Assembly: GCA_002353295.1 (NCBI GenBank)
Contig: DEJG01000019.1
Coordinates: 321,300 to 385,299 of the forward strand
Length of the DNA stretch: 64,000 bases
Direction of reading: 5' to 3'
DNA from: Prevotella sp. UBA2754
GTDB taxonomy: Bacteria > Bacteroidota > Bacteroidia > Bacteroidales > Bacteroidaceae
Shown here: positions 50,106 through 57,940 of the stretch, piece by piece
Layout of the letters: each line of letters opens with the position of its first letter
How positions within the stretch are numbered: position 1 is the first letter of the stretch
Notes under the pieces: generated by a model
What the model saw: only the letters and a program-made list of their open reading frames with translations
The model's database searches: none
Told to the model about the DNA's origin: nothing
Position numbers and translations under genes: made by a program

Positions 50106-50927
50106 ATGAAAAGTATATTAGAAGGCCGTCCCGAATTGAAAGCGGTGATTGATCAGATTGCGGAGGTAACGGGATATCTCTGGCAAAAAGGATGGGCAGA
50201 ACGTAACGGTGGCAACATCACAGTCAACGTTACTGAGTTTATGGACGACGAATGCAAAGCGATGAAAGCTATTTCGGAAGTGAAGCAAATCGGACTGACA
50301 CTGCCCCAGTTGAAAGGCAAGTATTTCTATTGTAAAGGCACTGGCAAGCGCATGCGTGATTTAGCCCGTGAACCCATGCAGAACGGAAGTATCATCCGCA
50401 TTTGCGACGATTGTGCATCTTATGAAGTGATTGCTGATGTCAATGTGGTTCCAACCTCAGAGTTGCCTACGCACCTCGCCCTACAGAACTATCTGTTGGA
50501 GACGGGTTCATGCTATAAAGCTACCCTGCATACGCACCCCATAGAGCTAGTGGCAATGAGTCATATCCAGCGTTTCTTGAAAGGTGACGAGATGACACGC
50601 GTGCTGTGGTCGATGATACCAGAGACTTTGGCTTTTGCTCCTCTCGGCATTGGTATCGTGCCCTACGCACTGCCTTCTTCTGTAGCCTTGGCTGAGGCTA
50701 CTTTAGAGCAGATTAAGACGCATGATGTCGTGATGTGGGAGAAGCATGGCACCGTAGCTGTCGGTCAGGACATCATGGATGCCTTCGACCAGACAGATGT
50801 GCTCTGCAAGGCTGCTAATATTTATATGTGTGCCCGTTCTATGGGCTCAGAGCCTGACGGCATGACGGAGGCTCAGATGAAGGAAGTGCAGGATGTCTTC
50901 AAACTTCCGAAGAAACGTCCTTGCTAA
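50106..50927 (+). CDS. rhaD: L-rhamnulose-1-phosphate aldolase
   Basis: 273 residues of the class II aldolase/adducin fold. AERNGGNITVNV near residue 33 and the zinc site HTHP (about 139-142), with a later His in WEKHGTVAVG, match RhaD. It splits L-rhamnulose 1-phosphate to DHAP and L-lactaldehyde. It is the last gene of the operon and is followed directly by a strong terminator. Confidence 0.94.
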   Translation: MKSILEGRPELKAVIDQIAEVTGYLWQKGWAERNGGNITVNVTEFMDDECKAMKAISEVKQIGLTLPQLKGKYFYCKGTGKRMRDLAREPMQNGSIIRICDDCASYEVIADVNVVPTSELPTHLALQNYLLETGSCYKATLHTHPIELVAMSHIQRFLKGDEMTRVLWSMIPETLAFAPLGIGIVPYALPSSVALAEATLEQIKTHDVVMWEKHGTVAVGQDIMDAFDQTDVLCKAANIYMCARSMGSEPDGMTEAQMKEVQDVFKLPKKRPC

Positions 50928-50933
50928 TACCAT

Positions 50934-50964
50934 AAAAAGCGGAGCCTTTCGAGCTCCGCTTTTT
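50934..50964. terminator. Bidirectional terminator after rhaD
   Basis: AAAAAGCGGAGC and GCTCCGCTTTTT form a 12-bp perfect stem with a 7-base loop. It also lies just past the stop of the minus-strand fragment at 50969. Confidence 0.85.
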
Positions 50965-50968
50965 ATTA

Positions 50969-51100
50969 TTAATTAAGGTGTAGACTTATATTAACACCCC
51001 ATTTCCAAACATCCTTTACTTCTGTATCGGAATTAGGAGTAGAAACTGCGGTTAAAGTGATATTGGCTGTGGTACCAGTAAAGAGGTGGATATGTACCAT
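50969..51100 (-). pseudogene. Remnant related to the secreted protein gene at 51854
   Basis: A 43-codon minus-strand frame contains TANITLTAVSTPNSD, close to TTNVTLVGVSTPNSD in the secreted protein. Its 3' flank (AGTCTACACCTTA, TTAATAATA, AAAGCGGA) nearly repeats the 3' flank of that gene in opposite orientation. It therefore looks like the decayed tail of an inverted paralogous copy. The minus strand further upstream (51218-51130) reads a short Asn/Thr-rich frame. The rest of 50965-51423 holds only the palindrome array. Confidence 0.5.
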
Positions 51101-51272
51101 GTAATTTTTATTTTTAATATCACAACATCACCAAATTGCGGCAAACGCTGATGGCAAGGGCGATTGAGATGGTGATATTAGTGGTGATGTTGGTGATGTT
51201 TTTTGTCATTAGAGCTTTTTTCTGATATATTTTACTGCATCTTCTCTGATTTTTCGATGTCTTGAGTAGATT

Positions 51273-51333
51273 ATTCCCATGGTGGGAATCCTACATTCCC
51301 AACGTGGGAATATTATGTTCCCAACGTGGGAAT
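51273..51333. repeat. Array of three palindromes TTCCCA-N3-TGGGAA with 22-bp period
   Basis: ATTCCCATGGTGGGAAT (51273), ATTCCCAACGTGGGAAT (51295) and GTTCCCAACGTGGGAAT (51317) begin exactly 22 bases apart. The array ends 78 bases before the -7 element of the small membrane protein gene. Confidence 0.85.
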
Positions 51334-51411
51334 AACTTTTCCTATAACTTATTTTATCTGTGTGAGCGTACAATTTACACCAAAAAGTTTGGAGGTTTCA
51401 GAGAAAAACAT

Positions 51412-51419
51412 TATATTTG
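51412..51419 (+). promoter_or_regulatory. -7 promoter element of the microprotein genes
   Basis: TATATTTG followed by CAGC, 4 bases before the GTG at 51424, implying a leaderless or nearly leaderless mRNA. Confidence 0.7.
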
Positions 51420-51423
51420 CAGC

Positions 51424-51651
51424 GTGAAAAAGAATAGAATTCATATTACTGCCAATGAGCGAAGAGGTGCTTATAAGGAAGCAAGTCATTTTGCCCTAGA
51501 TATGGCTAAATTGATTTTCGGTGGCGTTATTTTGGCAGGAATCATGGATTTGGACGTAGACAAATGGGTCTTATTTCTCGTTGGAGGACTTATAGTCCTT
51601 GTTATGATTTTATTAGGTACATTCCTATATTTTATGGCAATTAAAGATTAG
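51424..51651 (+). CDS. Small two-helix membrane protein
   Basis: 75 residues from the GTG at 51424, which directly follows the promoter. The longer reading from ATG 51262 would start in the palindrome array and is rejected. A basic N-terminus (VKKNRIHITANERRGAYKE) is followed by two TM helices (about 24-40 and 46-68). I recognise it only as a conserved-looking small Bacteroidota membrane protein. It probably forms a two-gene unit with the 36-residue ORF that starts six bases later. Confidence 0.65.
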   Translation: MKKNRIHITANERRGAYKEASHFALDMAKLIFGGVILAGIMDLDVDKWVLFLVGGLIVLVMILLGTFLYFMAIKD

Positions 51652-51656
51652 AGATT

Positions 51657-51767
51657 ATGGAATTTATAATATTTCTTTCCTTTTGGGGGTTATTAGCTGC
51701 CATTGGATGTATATGGTTGGGTTATAATTTGTTCTATGAGCATCATCATAAAACGTCAGAATATTAA
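51657..51767 (+). CDS. 36-residue membrane microprotein
   Basis: ATG at 51657 to TAA at 51765, encoding a single hydrophobic helix (FIIFLSFWGLLAAIGCIWLG) followed by the polar tail YEHHHKTSEY. Its position five bases behind the small membrane protein and the good TM pattern support real translation. No family is recognised. Confidence 0.5.
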   Translation: MEFIIFLSFWGLLAAIGCIWLGYNLFYEHHHKTSEY

Positions 51768-51853
51768 ACAGTGCACCTCCGCAGGCGAGGTGGGCAGTAG
51801 AAAATGAAATACAAATGAACTTTATATAACAACAAAACAAAACTAAAACGCTT

Positions 51854-52888
51854 ATGAAAAAGATTTTTACCCTAATTAGCATGGCTCTTGTAGCTATGAG
51901 TGTGAATGCACAGACAGCGGAGGAATGGAAAGCTTCTGATTTAACATTTGAGGGAGGAATTCTTCAAGGTATGGTTATTGTTGATAACACTTCTGATGGT
52001 TTGAAGAAAGTACCCACACAGTATCCAACGAAAGGTTATGAGCCTACTGAAGCTGAGGTAAAGGCAGATGGTACTGCATCTTTAACATTAAAAGACTACA
52101 CTTTTAAGGCATCAACAACAAATGTAACATTGGTTGGTGTGTCTACTCCCAATTCTGATGGAACTTCTGCCGATTCTTGGAGAACCACAGGTGGAGCAGG
52201 CAATAATCAAGCTCTTGATATTAAACAAGGAGATTATCCTTTATGGACTAATTATGTAAATGCCAAAACAGGAAATCCTTCCATGGAGGCAATTGAGTAT
52301 TTCTACACAAATAGTACAGGTGGTACAGTTGGTCCACGTTATGTTGAAACATACTGGACTCCGGGTTGTGGAAAATTACCAGCAAAAGGTGAATATTTGG
52401 AAGTAACATTTGCCAAAAAAGGTACTTTCGTAGTTGGTTTGTTTATTAATAGACCGAACTCAAATCTTTATATTCTTGATAAGGAAAAAATTGAGTTGAT
52501 GCCCGCAGATAAAATTAAGATTGAAGGGTATGTAAATAATAATACTGTTACTTATGGAGGATTAACAGAGCCTTTCCAGACACTGAAAGTTAATGATGAT
52601 TATACGATTTCTCATTCTAACTCTGAAATAGTAATTCCTGGAAAGCAAATTCTAGCATATGTAACTATTAATGTAGAGGCTAAAACCTATTTAATGTTTA
52701 ATCCAAAGAATCAGCTTGGTATCTATGGTTTCAAGTTTACCCCAGAAAGTGGCTCTGGCATCAACACCATCAAGGCTGCAGAGAAGAACGATGCCGACGC
52801 TCCTATCTACAACCTCGCAGGTCAGAAGGTGGACAAGAGCCAGAAGGGTATTCTGATTCAGAACGGACGTAAGTTCGTGAACAAATAA
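51854..52888 (+). CDS. Secreted protein with Prevotella-type C-terminal tail
   Basis: 344 residues with signal peptide MKKIFTLISMALVAMSVNAQ. The body is beta-rich and resembles no named domain; the central part includes VSTPNSDGTSADSW and a TYWTPGCGKLPAKGEYLEVTF strand pair. The C-terminal 40 residues (APIYNLAGQKVDKSQKGILIQNGRKFVNK) match a tail common on secreted Prevotella proteins and related to por-type sorting domains. The 5' untranslated region holds a CACCTC/GAGGTG hairpin (51774-51792); no -7 element is seen directly upstream, so it may be transcribed with the microproteins. Confidence 0.72.
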   Translation: MKKIFTLISMALVAMSVNAQTAEEWKASDLTFEGGILQGMVIVDNTSDGLKKVPTQYPTKGYEPTEAEVKADGTASLTLKDYTFKASTTNVTLVGVSTPNSDGTSADSWRTTGGAGNNQALDIKQGDYPLWTNYVNAKTGNPSMEAIEYFYTNSTGGTVGPRYVETYWTPGCGKLPAKGEYLEVTFAKKGTFVVGLFINRPNSNLYILDKEKIELMPADKIKIEGYVNNNTVTYGGLTEPFQTLKVNDDYTISHSNSEIVIPGKQILAYVTINVEAKTYLMFNPKNQLGIYGFKFTPESGSGINTIKAAEKNDADAPIYNLAGQKVDKSQKGILIQNGRKFVNK

Positions 52889-52910
52889 GTCTACACCTTA
52901 TTAATAATAT

Positions 52911-52941
52911 AAAGCGGAATTGCTAAAAGCGGTTCCGCTTT
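52911..52941 (+). terminator. Terminator of the secreted protein gene
   Basis: AAAGCGGAA and TTCCGCTTT stem, followed by a T run; its left arm and flank resemble the rhaD terminator in reverse orientation. Confidence 0.75.
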
Positions 52942-53034
52942 TTTGTTACTTATTCCTGGGCAATCAGGAATCCCTGTTGAGAAACGCTGCTTGTTGTGTT
53001 GAGGCAATTCTTCATAAGGCTCTATACTTTATGG

Positions 53035-53121
53035 ACCAAATTCAGTGTATTTGGTCGGTAAATTCAGTGTATTTGGTCGGTAAATTCAGTGAATTTGGTT
53101 AGTAAATTCAGTGAATTTGGT
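53035..53121. repeat. Array of four palindromes AAATTCAGTG(T/A)ATTT with 22-bp period
   Basis: Units begin at 53038, 53060, 53082 and 53104. Each contains AAATTC-AGT-GAATTT or a one-base variant, followed by GGTCGGT or GGTTAGT. The array lies in the 420-base gap before the pectinase gene, 108 bases upstream of its -7 element. I see nothing else in that gap apart from the terminator and the promoter. Confidence 0.85.
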
Positions 53122-53229
53122 ATTAATTGGTTAGAGCTAAAGAATTGATTAAAAGTTATTAATTGTTAACGCAAGTTTGTTGACACAAGGTTGTATCACA
53201 TGAACTTTGTGTGTGGAGAAAATTCTTTG

Positions 53230-53237
53230 TATCTTTG
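53230..53237 (+). promoter_or_regulatory. -7 promoter element of the pectinase gene
   Basis: TATCTTTG followed by CAG, 70 bases before the ATG, with TTTGTG at the -33 position. Confidence 0.65.
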
Positions 53238-53307
53238 CAGTCAAGAATATCTGTTTTCGTCTTGTGGTTTAAATTTAAAGAGTATTAATTGATAAAATAC
53301 AAAAACA

Positions 53308-55746
53308 ATGAATAGGCTATTAATGATGCTGGTGCTGATATGTATGATGATTACGGGCACTTATGCGCAGAAAACAATTACAGTTGCTAAAGATGGAACT
53401 GGCGACTATGCAACCATACAGGCTGCTGTCGATGCCGCGAAGGATGGTGAGGCTACTGTCATCAGGGTGAAGGCAGGTATCTATGAGGAGATGGTGAAGA
53501 TAGGTACCACACGCAAGATGTCGACCAAGCAGATATCGCTAATAGGCGATGGGATGAATAAGACGGTTATTACTGCTGCTAATGGAAAGAAGACGATAGG
53601 CAGTGGTAAAGATGTGCGCGACTATGCCACACTGGGTGTCTTTGCCGACGATTTCTATATGGAGAACATCACCGTAGAGAATAAGGCTGGTAAGGCAGGT
53701 GGACAAGCACTGGCTTTGTTTGCGGCCGGTGACCGTCAGACTTACTATCGCTGTCGGATTGCTGGTTATCAGGACACACACCGTTCGAAGAAAAATACCC
53801 GCAGCTACTATAAGGAGTGCATCATCGAGGGTGCTGTCGATTATATCTATGCCGGTGGCACCTGTTGGTTTGAGCGTTGCACGCTTCATAGCGTAGCTCC
53901 AGGCTATATCACCGCTCCTGAGGATATCACCGTCTATACCACTGCTGATGATGGAACGAAGATGTGGCTGGGTTTTATCTTCAGCCATTGTGAGGTGACA
54001 AAAGCCAGCGGTGTCAGCAACCAGAGTGTCTCACTGGGTCGCTGTTGGGGTGCTGAGAAGTGTGGCAGCATGTTTCTGAACTGTCAGTTGAACAATATCA
54101 TCAAGCCTGCAGGGTGGGAGACGATGGGTGGCAATGACGGCACCCAGTCGTATTATGCCGAATATAAGAGTATGAATGGCAAGTCGAAGGCAAAGGTTGC
54201 CAAGCGCATCAGCTGGAGCTATCAACTGAAAGATGCTGACTATGCGAAAGTGAATACTTGGGCAAAGGTCGATGCCGCTTATCGAACCATTCATCCGTCT
54301 GCAAAGGTGTTTGACCCAGAGGCTGTGATTGCTGCTCATCACAAGCCCCTTGCCTTCCCGACAGCACAGGGATTCGGAAAGTACGTCTCAGGTGGTCGTG
54401 GCGGAAAGGTGGTCGAGGTTACCAATCTGAACGATAGTGGAGAAGGGTCGTTGCGCTGGGCACTGACAGAGGCAGGTAAAGAGGATGCAACCATCGTGTT
54501 CCGCGTCAGTGGCATCATCCATATCGGTCCCAATCCGCAGCGTCCCTCAGAGCGAGCTATCCGTGCCAAACTGAAGAATGTGACGATTGCCGGACAGACG
54601 GCACCTGGAGAGGGTATCCTCCTGTGTGGCGGAAAACTGAACCTCGGTGGCTCTGACAATGTCATTATCCGTAACCTCCGTTCCCGTCTGGGTACGCTGG
54701 ACCTGCCGCGTAACGAGGGGGAAGCGGATGTAGCCTATAAGAAGAGGTGTTTCATTGAAGGCGGTGCTATCGGTATTGAGAATGCCTCTAACATCATTAT
54801 CGACCACTGCTGTTTTGGATGGAGCGGTGAGGAGAATGTGACCATGTACGACAACCACTTCACGACGGTGCAGTGGTGTATCGTTCATGAAGGACTTCAT
54901 AATGCCGGTCATAAGAAGGGAGTTCGTGGCTATGGATGCCAGTGGGGCGGTTCACCTGCCACGTTCCACCATAACCTGCTCGTGAGCAATGACAGTCGTA
55001 GCGCCCGCCTTAATGGTGCCACCAATCCCAGTGTCGATAAGAACGTGTTTATGGAGTATATTAATAATGTGAACTTCAACTGGGGACGTAAGAACTCCTG
55101 TTATGGGGGTGAGAACGAGGCAGGAGAGGGAAGCTCGCATGAGTGTAACTTCATAGGCAACTATTATAAGCCCGGTCCTGCCCATCCTACGGACAACTAT
55201 TTCATTGAGCTGTCGGCTGCACGTAAGGGAAAGACGCTGACAGGTCCCTCTCTCTGGTATATAGAAGGGAATGTGATGGAGGGACAGCCAACAGTGGATA
55301 ACTGGCAACTCATCGGCAACAAGACAGGATTCAGTGTGGAGCAGATGAGAAAGAACGCACCGCTTACCAAACCAGAATATGCGCAATACCTGACCCCTGC
55401 AGAGTCAGCTCAGGAAGCTTATCAGCAGGTGCTTGCCAAGGTAGGAACGATCAGACGGGATGCTGTGGAGCGACGCTTGATAGAAGATGTCAAGTCAGGA
55501 CAACCCAAATACAAGGGTGTTACAGCCAATAAGCAGGGCATTATTGATTCGCCTGCTGATGCAGAGGGCTGGCCTGCCTATACATCTGCTGCTCCTGTTG
55601 TAGACAACGATCATGACGGTATGGCAGACGATTGGGAAAAGGCACATGGTTTTGATCCCAACAATCCTAAAGATGGCAACGTGGTAGCTTCTGAAGAGGG
55701 CTATACCGCGTTGGAAATCTACCTCAACAGTCTGATGGGTGAGTGA
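53308..55746 (+). CDS. Secreted pectinesterase (CE8) - pectate lyase (PL1) fusion
   Basis: 812 residues with a signal peptide ending TGTYAQ. Residues 22-340 are CE8 pectin methylesterase: VAKDGTGDYATIQAAVDAA, GGQALAL, GYQDTHR (acid/base Asp), GAVDYIYAGG (nucleophile Asp) and LGRCWG in place of the usual LGRPW. Residues 350-780 are a PL1-type beta-helix lyase: VSGGRGGKVVEVTNLNDSG, IIIDHCCFGWSGEENV and FHHNLLVSNDSRSARLNG. A calcium-loop-like DNDHDGMADDWE ends it. The enzyme would de-esterify and then cleave homogalacturonan. Its 3' end lies 15 bases from the convergent kinase gene. Confidence 0.93.
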   Translation: MNRLLMMLVLICMMITGTYAQKTITVAKDGTGDYATIQAAVDAAKDGEATVIRVKAGIYEEMVKIGTTRKMSTKQISLIGDGMNKTVITAANGKKTIGSGKDVRDYATLGVFADDFYMENITVENKAGKAGGQALALFAAGDRQTYYRCRIAGYQDTHRSKKNTRSYYKECIIEGAVDYIYAGGTCWFERCTLHSVAPGYITAPEDITVYTTADDGTKMWLGFIFSHCEVTKASGVSNQSVSLGRCWGAEKCGSMFLNCQLNNIIKPAGWETMGGNDGTQSYYAEYKSMNGKSKAKVAKRISWSYQLKDADYAKVNTWAKVDAAYRTIHPSAKVFDPEAVIAAHHKPLAFPTAQGFGKYVSGGRGGKVVEVTNLNDSGEGSLRWALTEAGKEDATIVFRVSGIIHIGPNPQRPSERAIRAKLKNVTIAGQTAPGEGILLCGGKLNLGGSDNVIIRNLRSRLGTLDLPRNEGEADVAYKKRCFIEGGAIGIENASNIIIDHCCFGWSGEENVTMYDNHFTTVQWCIVHEGLHNAGHKKGVRGYGCQWGGSPATFHHNLLVSNDSRSARLNGATNPSVDKNVFMEYINNVNFNWGRKNSCYGGENEAGEGSSHECNFIGNYYKPGPAHPTDNYFIELSAARKGKTLTGPSLWYIEGNVMEGQPTVDNWQLIGNKTGFSVEQMRKNAPLTKPEYAQYLTPAESAQEAYQQVLAKVGTIRRDAVERRLIEDVKSGQPKYKGVTANKQGIIDSPADAEGWPAYTSAAPVVDNDHDGMADDWEKAHGFDPNNPKDGNVVASEEGYTALEIYLNSLMGE

Positions 55747-55760
55747 TTAGTGATGAGAGG

Positions 55761-56867
55761 TTAGAATAGTGAACCCCAGGGGTAACTTCCTGGTTTTAGC
55801 GTCACCATGGTTCCTGTGGTGACGCTTTTCATTTGTACCACACCAGGTGCATATTGATGCACGATGTCAAAGTCCGTCCAGCCAAGAGCCTGCAAGGTTG
55901 CCCAAGCAGTTGCACCACCTTCGATGATAAGATGATCAGGACAATGTTGACTGACCAATCGCCGAGCCGTCTGTGCCATAACGGAACGTAAATGAACGGC
56001 AACTTCCTTCCCAGTACGGTGGGTATATGGAATGGTCAGAATGATGTTGTGTTGCCGGTCATAGGCGCTGGTATCCCATAGCGAAAGATCGTTCCCTCCA
56101 TCGTATATCTCGCGTGGCATCGGTGCTATGCTGATGCCTAAGTCCAATGCCTTGCTCTGGGTACTACCACAGAGGATGAGGGTGGAGTTGAGAGTTGAGA
56201 ATTGAGAGTTGAGAGTTGAGAGTTGAGAATTGAGAGTTGAGTTTCTAACCTCTAACCTCTCACCTCTCACCTCTAAAATAGCTTTAAACAGGTCAGCAGC
56301 ACCCGCGAAGAGCGTATGCCCGTCATCATATTCGCTGACGATGCGTAGGATGTCTGCCTCGTTAGTGGCATCAGGCATCACGATTCCCTTTTCTTCAGCC
56401 TCAGGGAATCGCTCTTTTATACTGGCGCTTCTGGCAGGAAACTCCGGGTCGAAGGAAAAGTCTGTCTTGTGGAGGGGAACCCCATTAATATAGTATGTTC
56501 CTGTTCGTATAATTCTGCCTTTAGATGGATTGGCGGGCATAAAGACAGCGCGTTGGTAGCCCGTAGCCTGCATCAAGGCCAATAGCTCTGTCACTACGTG
56601 TCCACGCAGGGCAGAGTCGGTCTTTTTAAAGAGGAGCCTCCCCTCAGCCCCCTCCAAGTGGAGGGGGAGAATGATGCGACGGGTCTCAGCTATTGCCTCT
56701 TCCTCCGTCATGGAGCGCGTGTCGGTAGCAATGACGGTAGTCCCCTGTGTTGCGACCTCGTCGCAGCCTACAGGACTACCACATCGCAATCGTACCTGTT
56801 GCCCAGCTTCAAAAGCAATCCCCGCAATCTCTGCTGCTCCCGTAATATCATCAGCAATGACAATCAT
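55761..56867 (-). CDS. DUF1537-family four-carbon acid sugar kinase
   Basis: 368 residues. The N-terminal MIVIADDITGAAEIAG and FKKTDSALRGHV and the C-terminal LIIEGGATAWATLQALG and TLKPGSYPWG are diagnostic of the DUF1537 (DtnK/OtnK) kinases, which phosphorylate tetronates or related 2-keto acids. A low-complexity insert encoded by repeats (56184-56274) lies between the two domains. The partner PdxA2-like gene is immediately upstream, as in known threonate pathways in which the two make DHAP. It is the last gene of a six-gene leftward operon. The protein is shorter than the usual 400-430 residues. Confidence 0.87.
   Translation of the reverse strand: MIVIADDITGAAEIAGIAFEAGQQVRLRCGSPVGCDEVATQGTTVIATDTRSMTEEEAIAETRRIILPLHLEGAEGRLLFKKTDSALRGHVVTELLALMQATGYQRAVFMPANPSKGRIIRTGTYYINGVPLHKTDFSFDPEFPARSASIKERFPEAEEKGIVMPDATNEADILRIVSEYDDGHTLFAGAADLFKAILEVRGERLEVRNSTLNSQLSTLNSQFSTLNSTLILCGSTQSKALDLGISIAPMPREIYDGGNDLSLWDTSAYDRQHNIILTIPYTHRTGKEVAVHLRSVMAQTARRLVSQHCPDHLIIEGGATAWATLQALGWTDFDIVHQYAPGVVQMKSVTTGTMVTLKPGSYPWGSLF
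56184..56274 (-). repeat. Long composite heptamer repeat inside the DUF1537 kinase gene
   Basis: On the minus strand about five GAGGTTA/GAGGTGA units are followed by about ten TCAACTC/TCAATTC units. All are in frame and encode a linker of the type EVRGERLEVRN-STLNSQLSTLNSQ between the two kinase domains. Confidence 0.75.
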
Positions 56868-56869
56868 TT

Positions 56870-56894
56870 CTCACCTCTTACCTCTCACCTCTTC
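56870..56894 (-). repeat. GAGGTGA-type repeat at the pdxA/kinase junction
   Basis: Three units fill the 10-base gap and the end of the pdxA-like gene, whose last residues (YRRGER) are repeat-encoded. Confidence 0.6.
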
Positions 56895-57912
56895 TGTATT
56901 TCGCCATGCGTGTAGCATAGTCGATAGAGAGTGTCATGGCGCTGTCATTGGCAATACCTTTACCAGCTACATCGAAGGCTGTGCCGTGGTCAACACTGAC
57001 ACGGATAATGGGCAATCCGAGTGTGATGTTCACACCACTGGCTGACTCCATCTTGCCTGTTTCCTTATTCCAATTGAAGGCACATACCTTCAGGGGGATG
57101 TGTCCCTGGTCATGATACATTGCTACGACACCGTCGAACTGTCCGCACTTTGCCTTGGCAAAAACAGAATCTGGGGGTACAGGACCATCCACATCAAAGC
57201 CACGCTGTTTCAGTTCTTCAATGGCAGGGATGATTTCTTGCGCCTCTTCCCAACCAAACATACCGTTTTCGCTGCTGTGAGGATTGAGCCCAGCCACACC
57301 GATATGGGGCTTCTCGATGCCAAACTGGCGACAGGCATCATCAATCAGTTCCACACACTCTATGACGCGTGCTTTCTTCACCAGGTCGCAAGCCTTTCTT
57401 AAAGGTACGTGTGTCGAAACGTGGATGACGCGGATATTTTCATCAGCCAGCATCATGGCATACTTCTTTGTGTTTGTGAAAGTGGCATATATCTCCGTGT
57501 GTCCGTCGTAATGGTGGCCAGCCAAGTTAAGCGCCTCTTTATTCAGAGGAGCCGTCACAGTACCGTCTACCTCATCAGCCATAGCCAGTTCGATGGCTTT
57601 CTTGATATATTGGAAGGCAGCATTACCACACTGTGGTTGTACCTTTCCAAACTCAAAAGTGCTGAGGTCTACACATTGCAGGTCGTAAACATCGATGGTG
57701 CCATATTCAAACTTTGCATCCTTGACACTTTGAACCGCATTCACCTGCAGGTCGAAGCCAAGCAACTTAATTGCTTGGCGCATAATGGCAGCATCGCCTG
57801 TCACGATGGGTTGACATTTCTCGTAAGTTTCTTTTCTATTGAGGGCACGCACCGTAATTTCAGGACCGATGCCTGCGGGGTCGCCCATGGTGATAGCTAA
57901 TATTGGTTTCAT
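56878..57912 (-). CDS. PdxA2-like 4-hydroxythreonine-4-phosphate dehydrogenase family
   Basis: 344 residues with the metal-binding histidines in HYDGHTEIYA, GLNPHSSENG and AMYHDQGHIPLK, and GDPAGIGPEI at the start. Classical PdxA serves vitamin B6 synthesis; the PdxA2 branch oxidises 4-phospho-D-threonate, which then loses CO2 to give DHAP. Location directly before a DUF1537 kinase in a catabolic operon favours PdxA2. The substrate is inferred from context; a B6 role cannot be excluded by sequence alone. Confidence 0.85.
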   Translation of the reverse strand: MKPILAITMGDPAGIGPEITVRALNRKETYEKCQPIVTGDAAIMRQAIKLLGFDLQVNAVQSVKDAKFEYGTIDVYDLQCVDLSTFEFGKVQPQCGNAAFQYIKKAIELAMADEVDGTVTAPLNKEALNLAGHHYDGHTEIYATFTNTKKYAMMLADENIRVIHVSTHVPLRKACDLVKKARVIECVELIDDACRQFGIEKPHIGVAGLNPHSSENGMFGWEEAQEIIPAIEELKQRGFDVDGPVPPDSVFAKAKCGQFDGVVAMYHDQGHIPLKVCAFNWNKETGKMESASGVNITLGLPIIRVSVDHGTAFDVAGKGIANDSAMTLSIDYATRMAKYRRGER

Positions 57913-57940
57913 TTCTTTTTCGATATTTCGTTATTCGAAA

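Noticed and set aside
51273..51333. CRISPR array
   Set aside because: Units are palindromes with 5-bp spacers, only three copies and no cas genes; the spacing is far too short.
51262..51651. Longer 129-residue version of the small membrane protein
   Set aside because: Its start lies upstream of the -7 element and its extra residues translate the palindrome array.
53035..53121. CRISPR array or plasmid-type iterons
   Set aside because: No unique spacers, no replication gene nearby, and the array sits in a promoter region.
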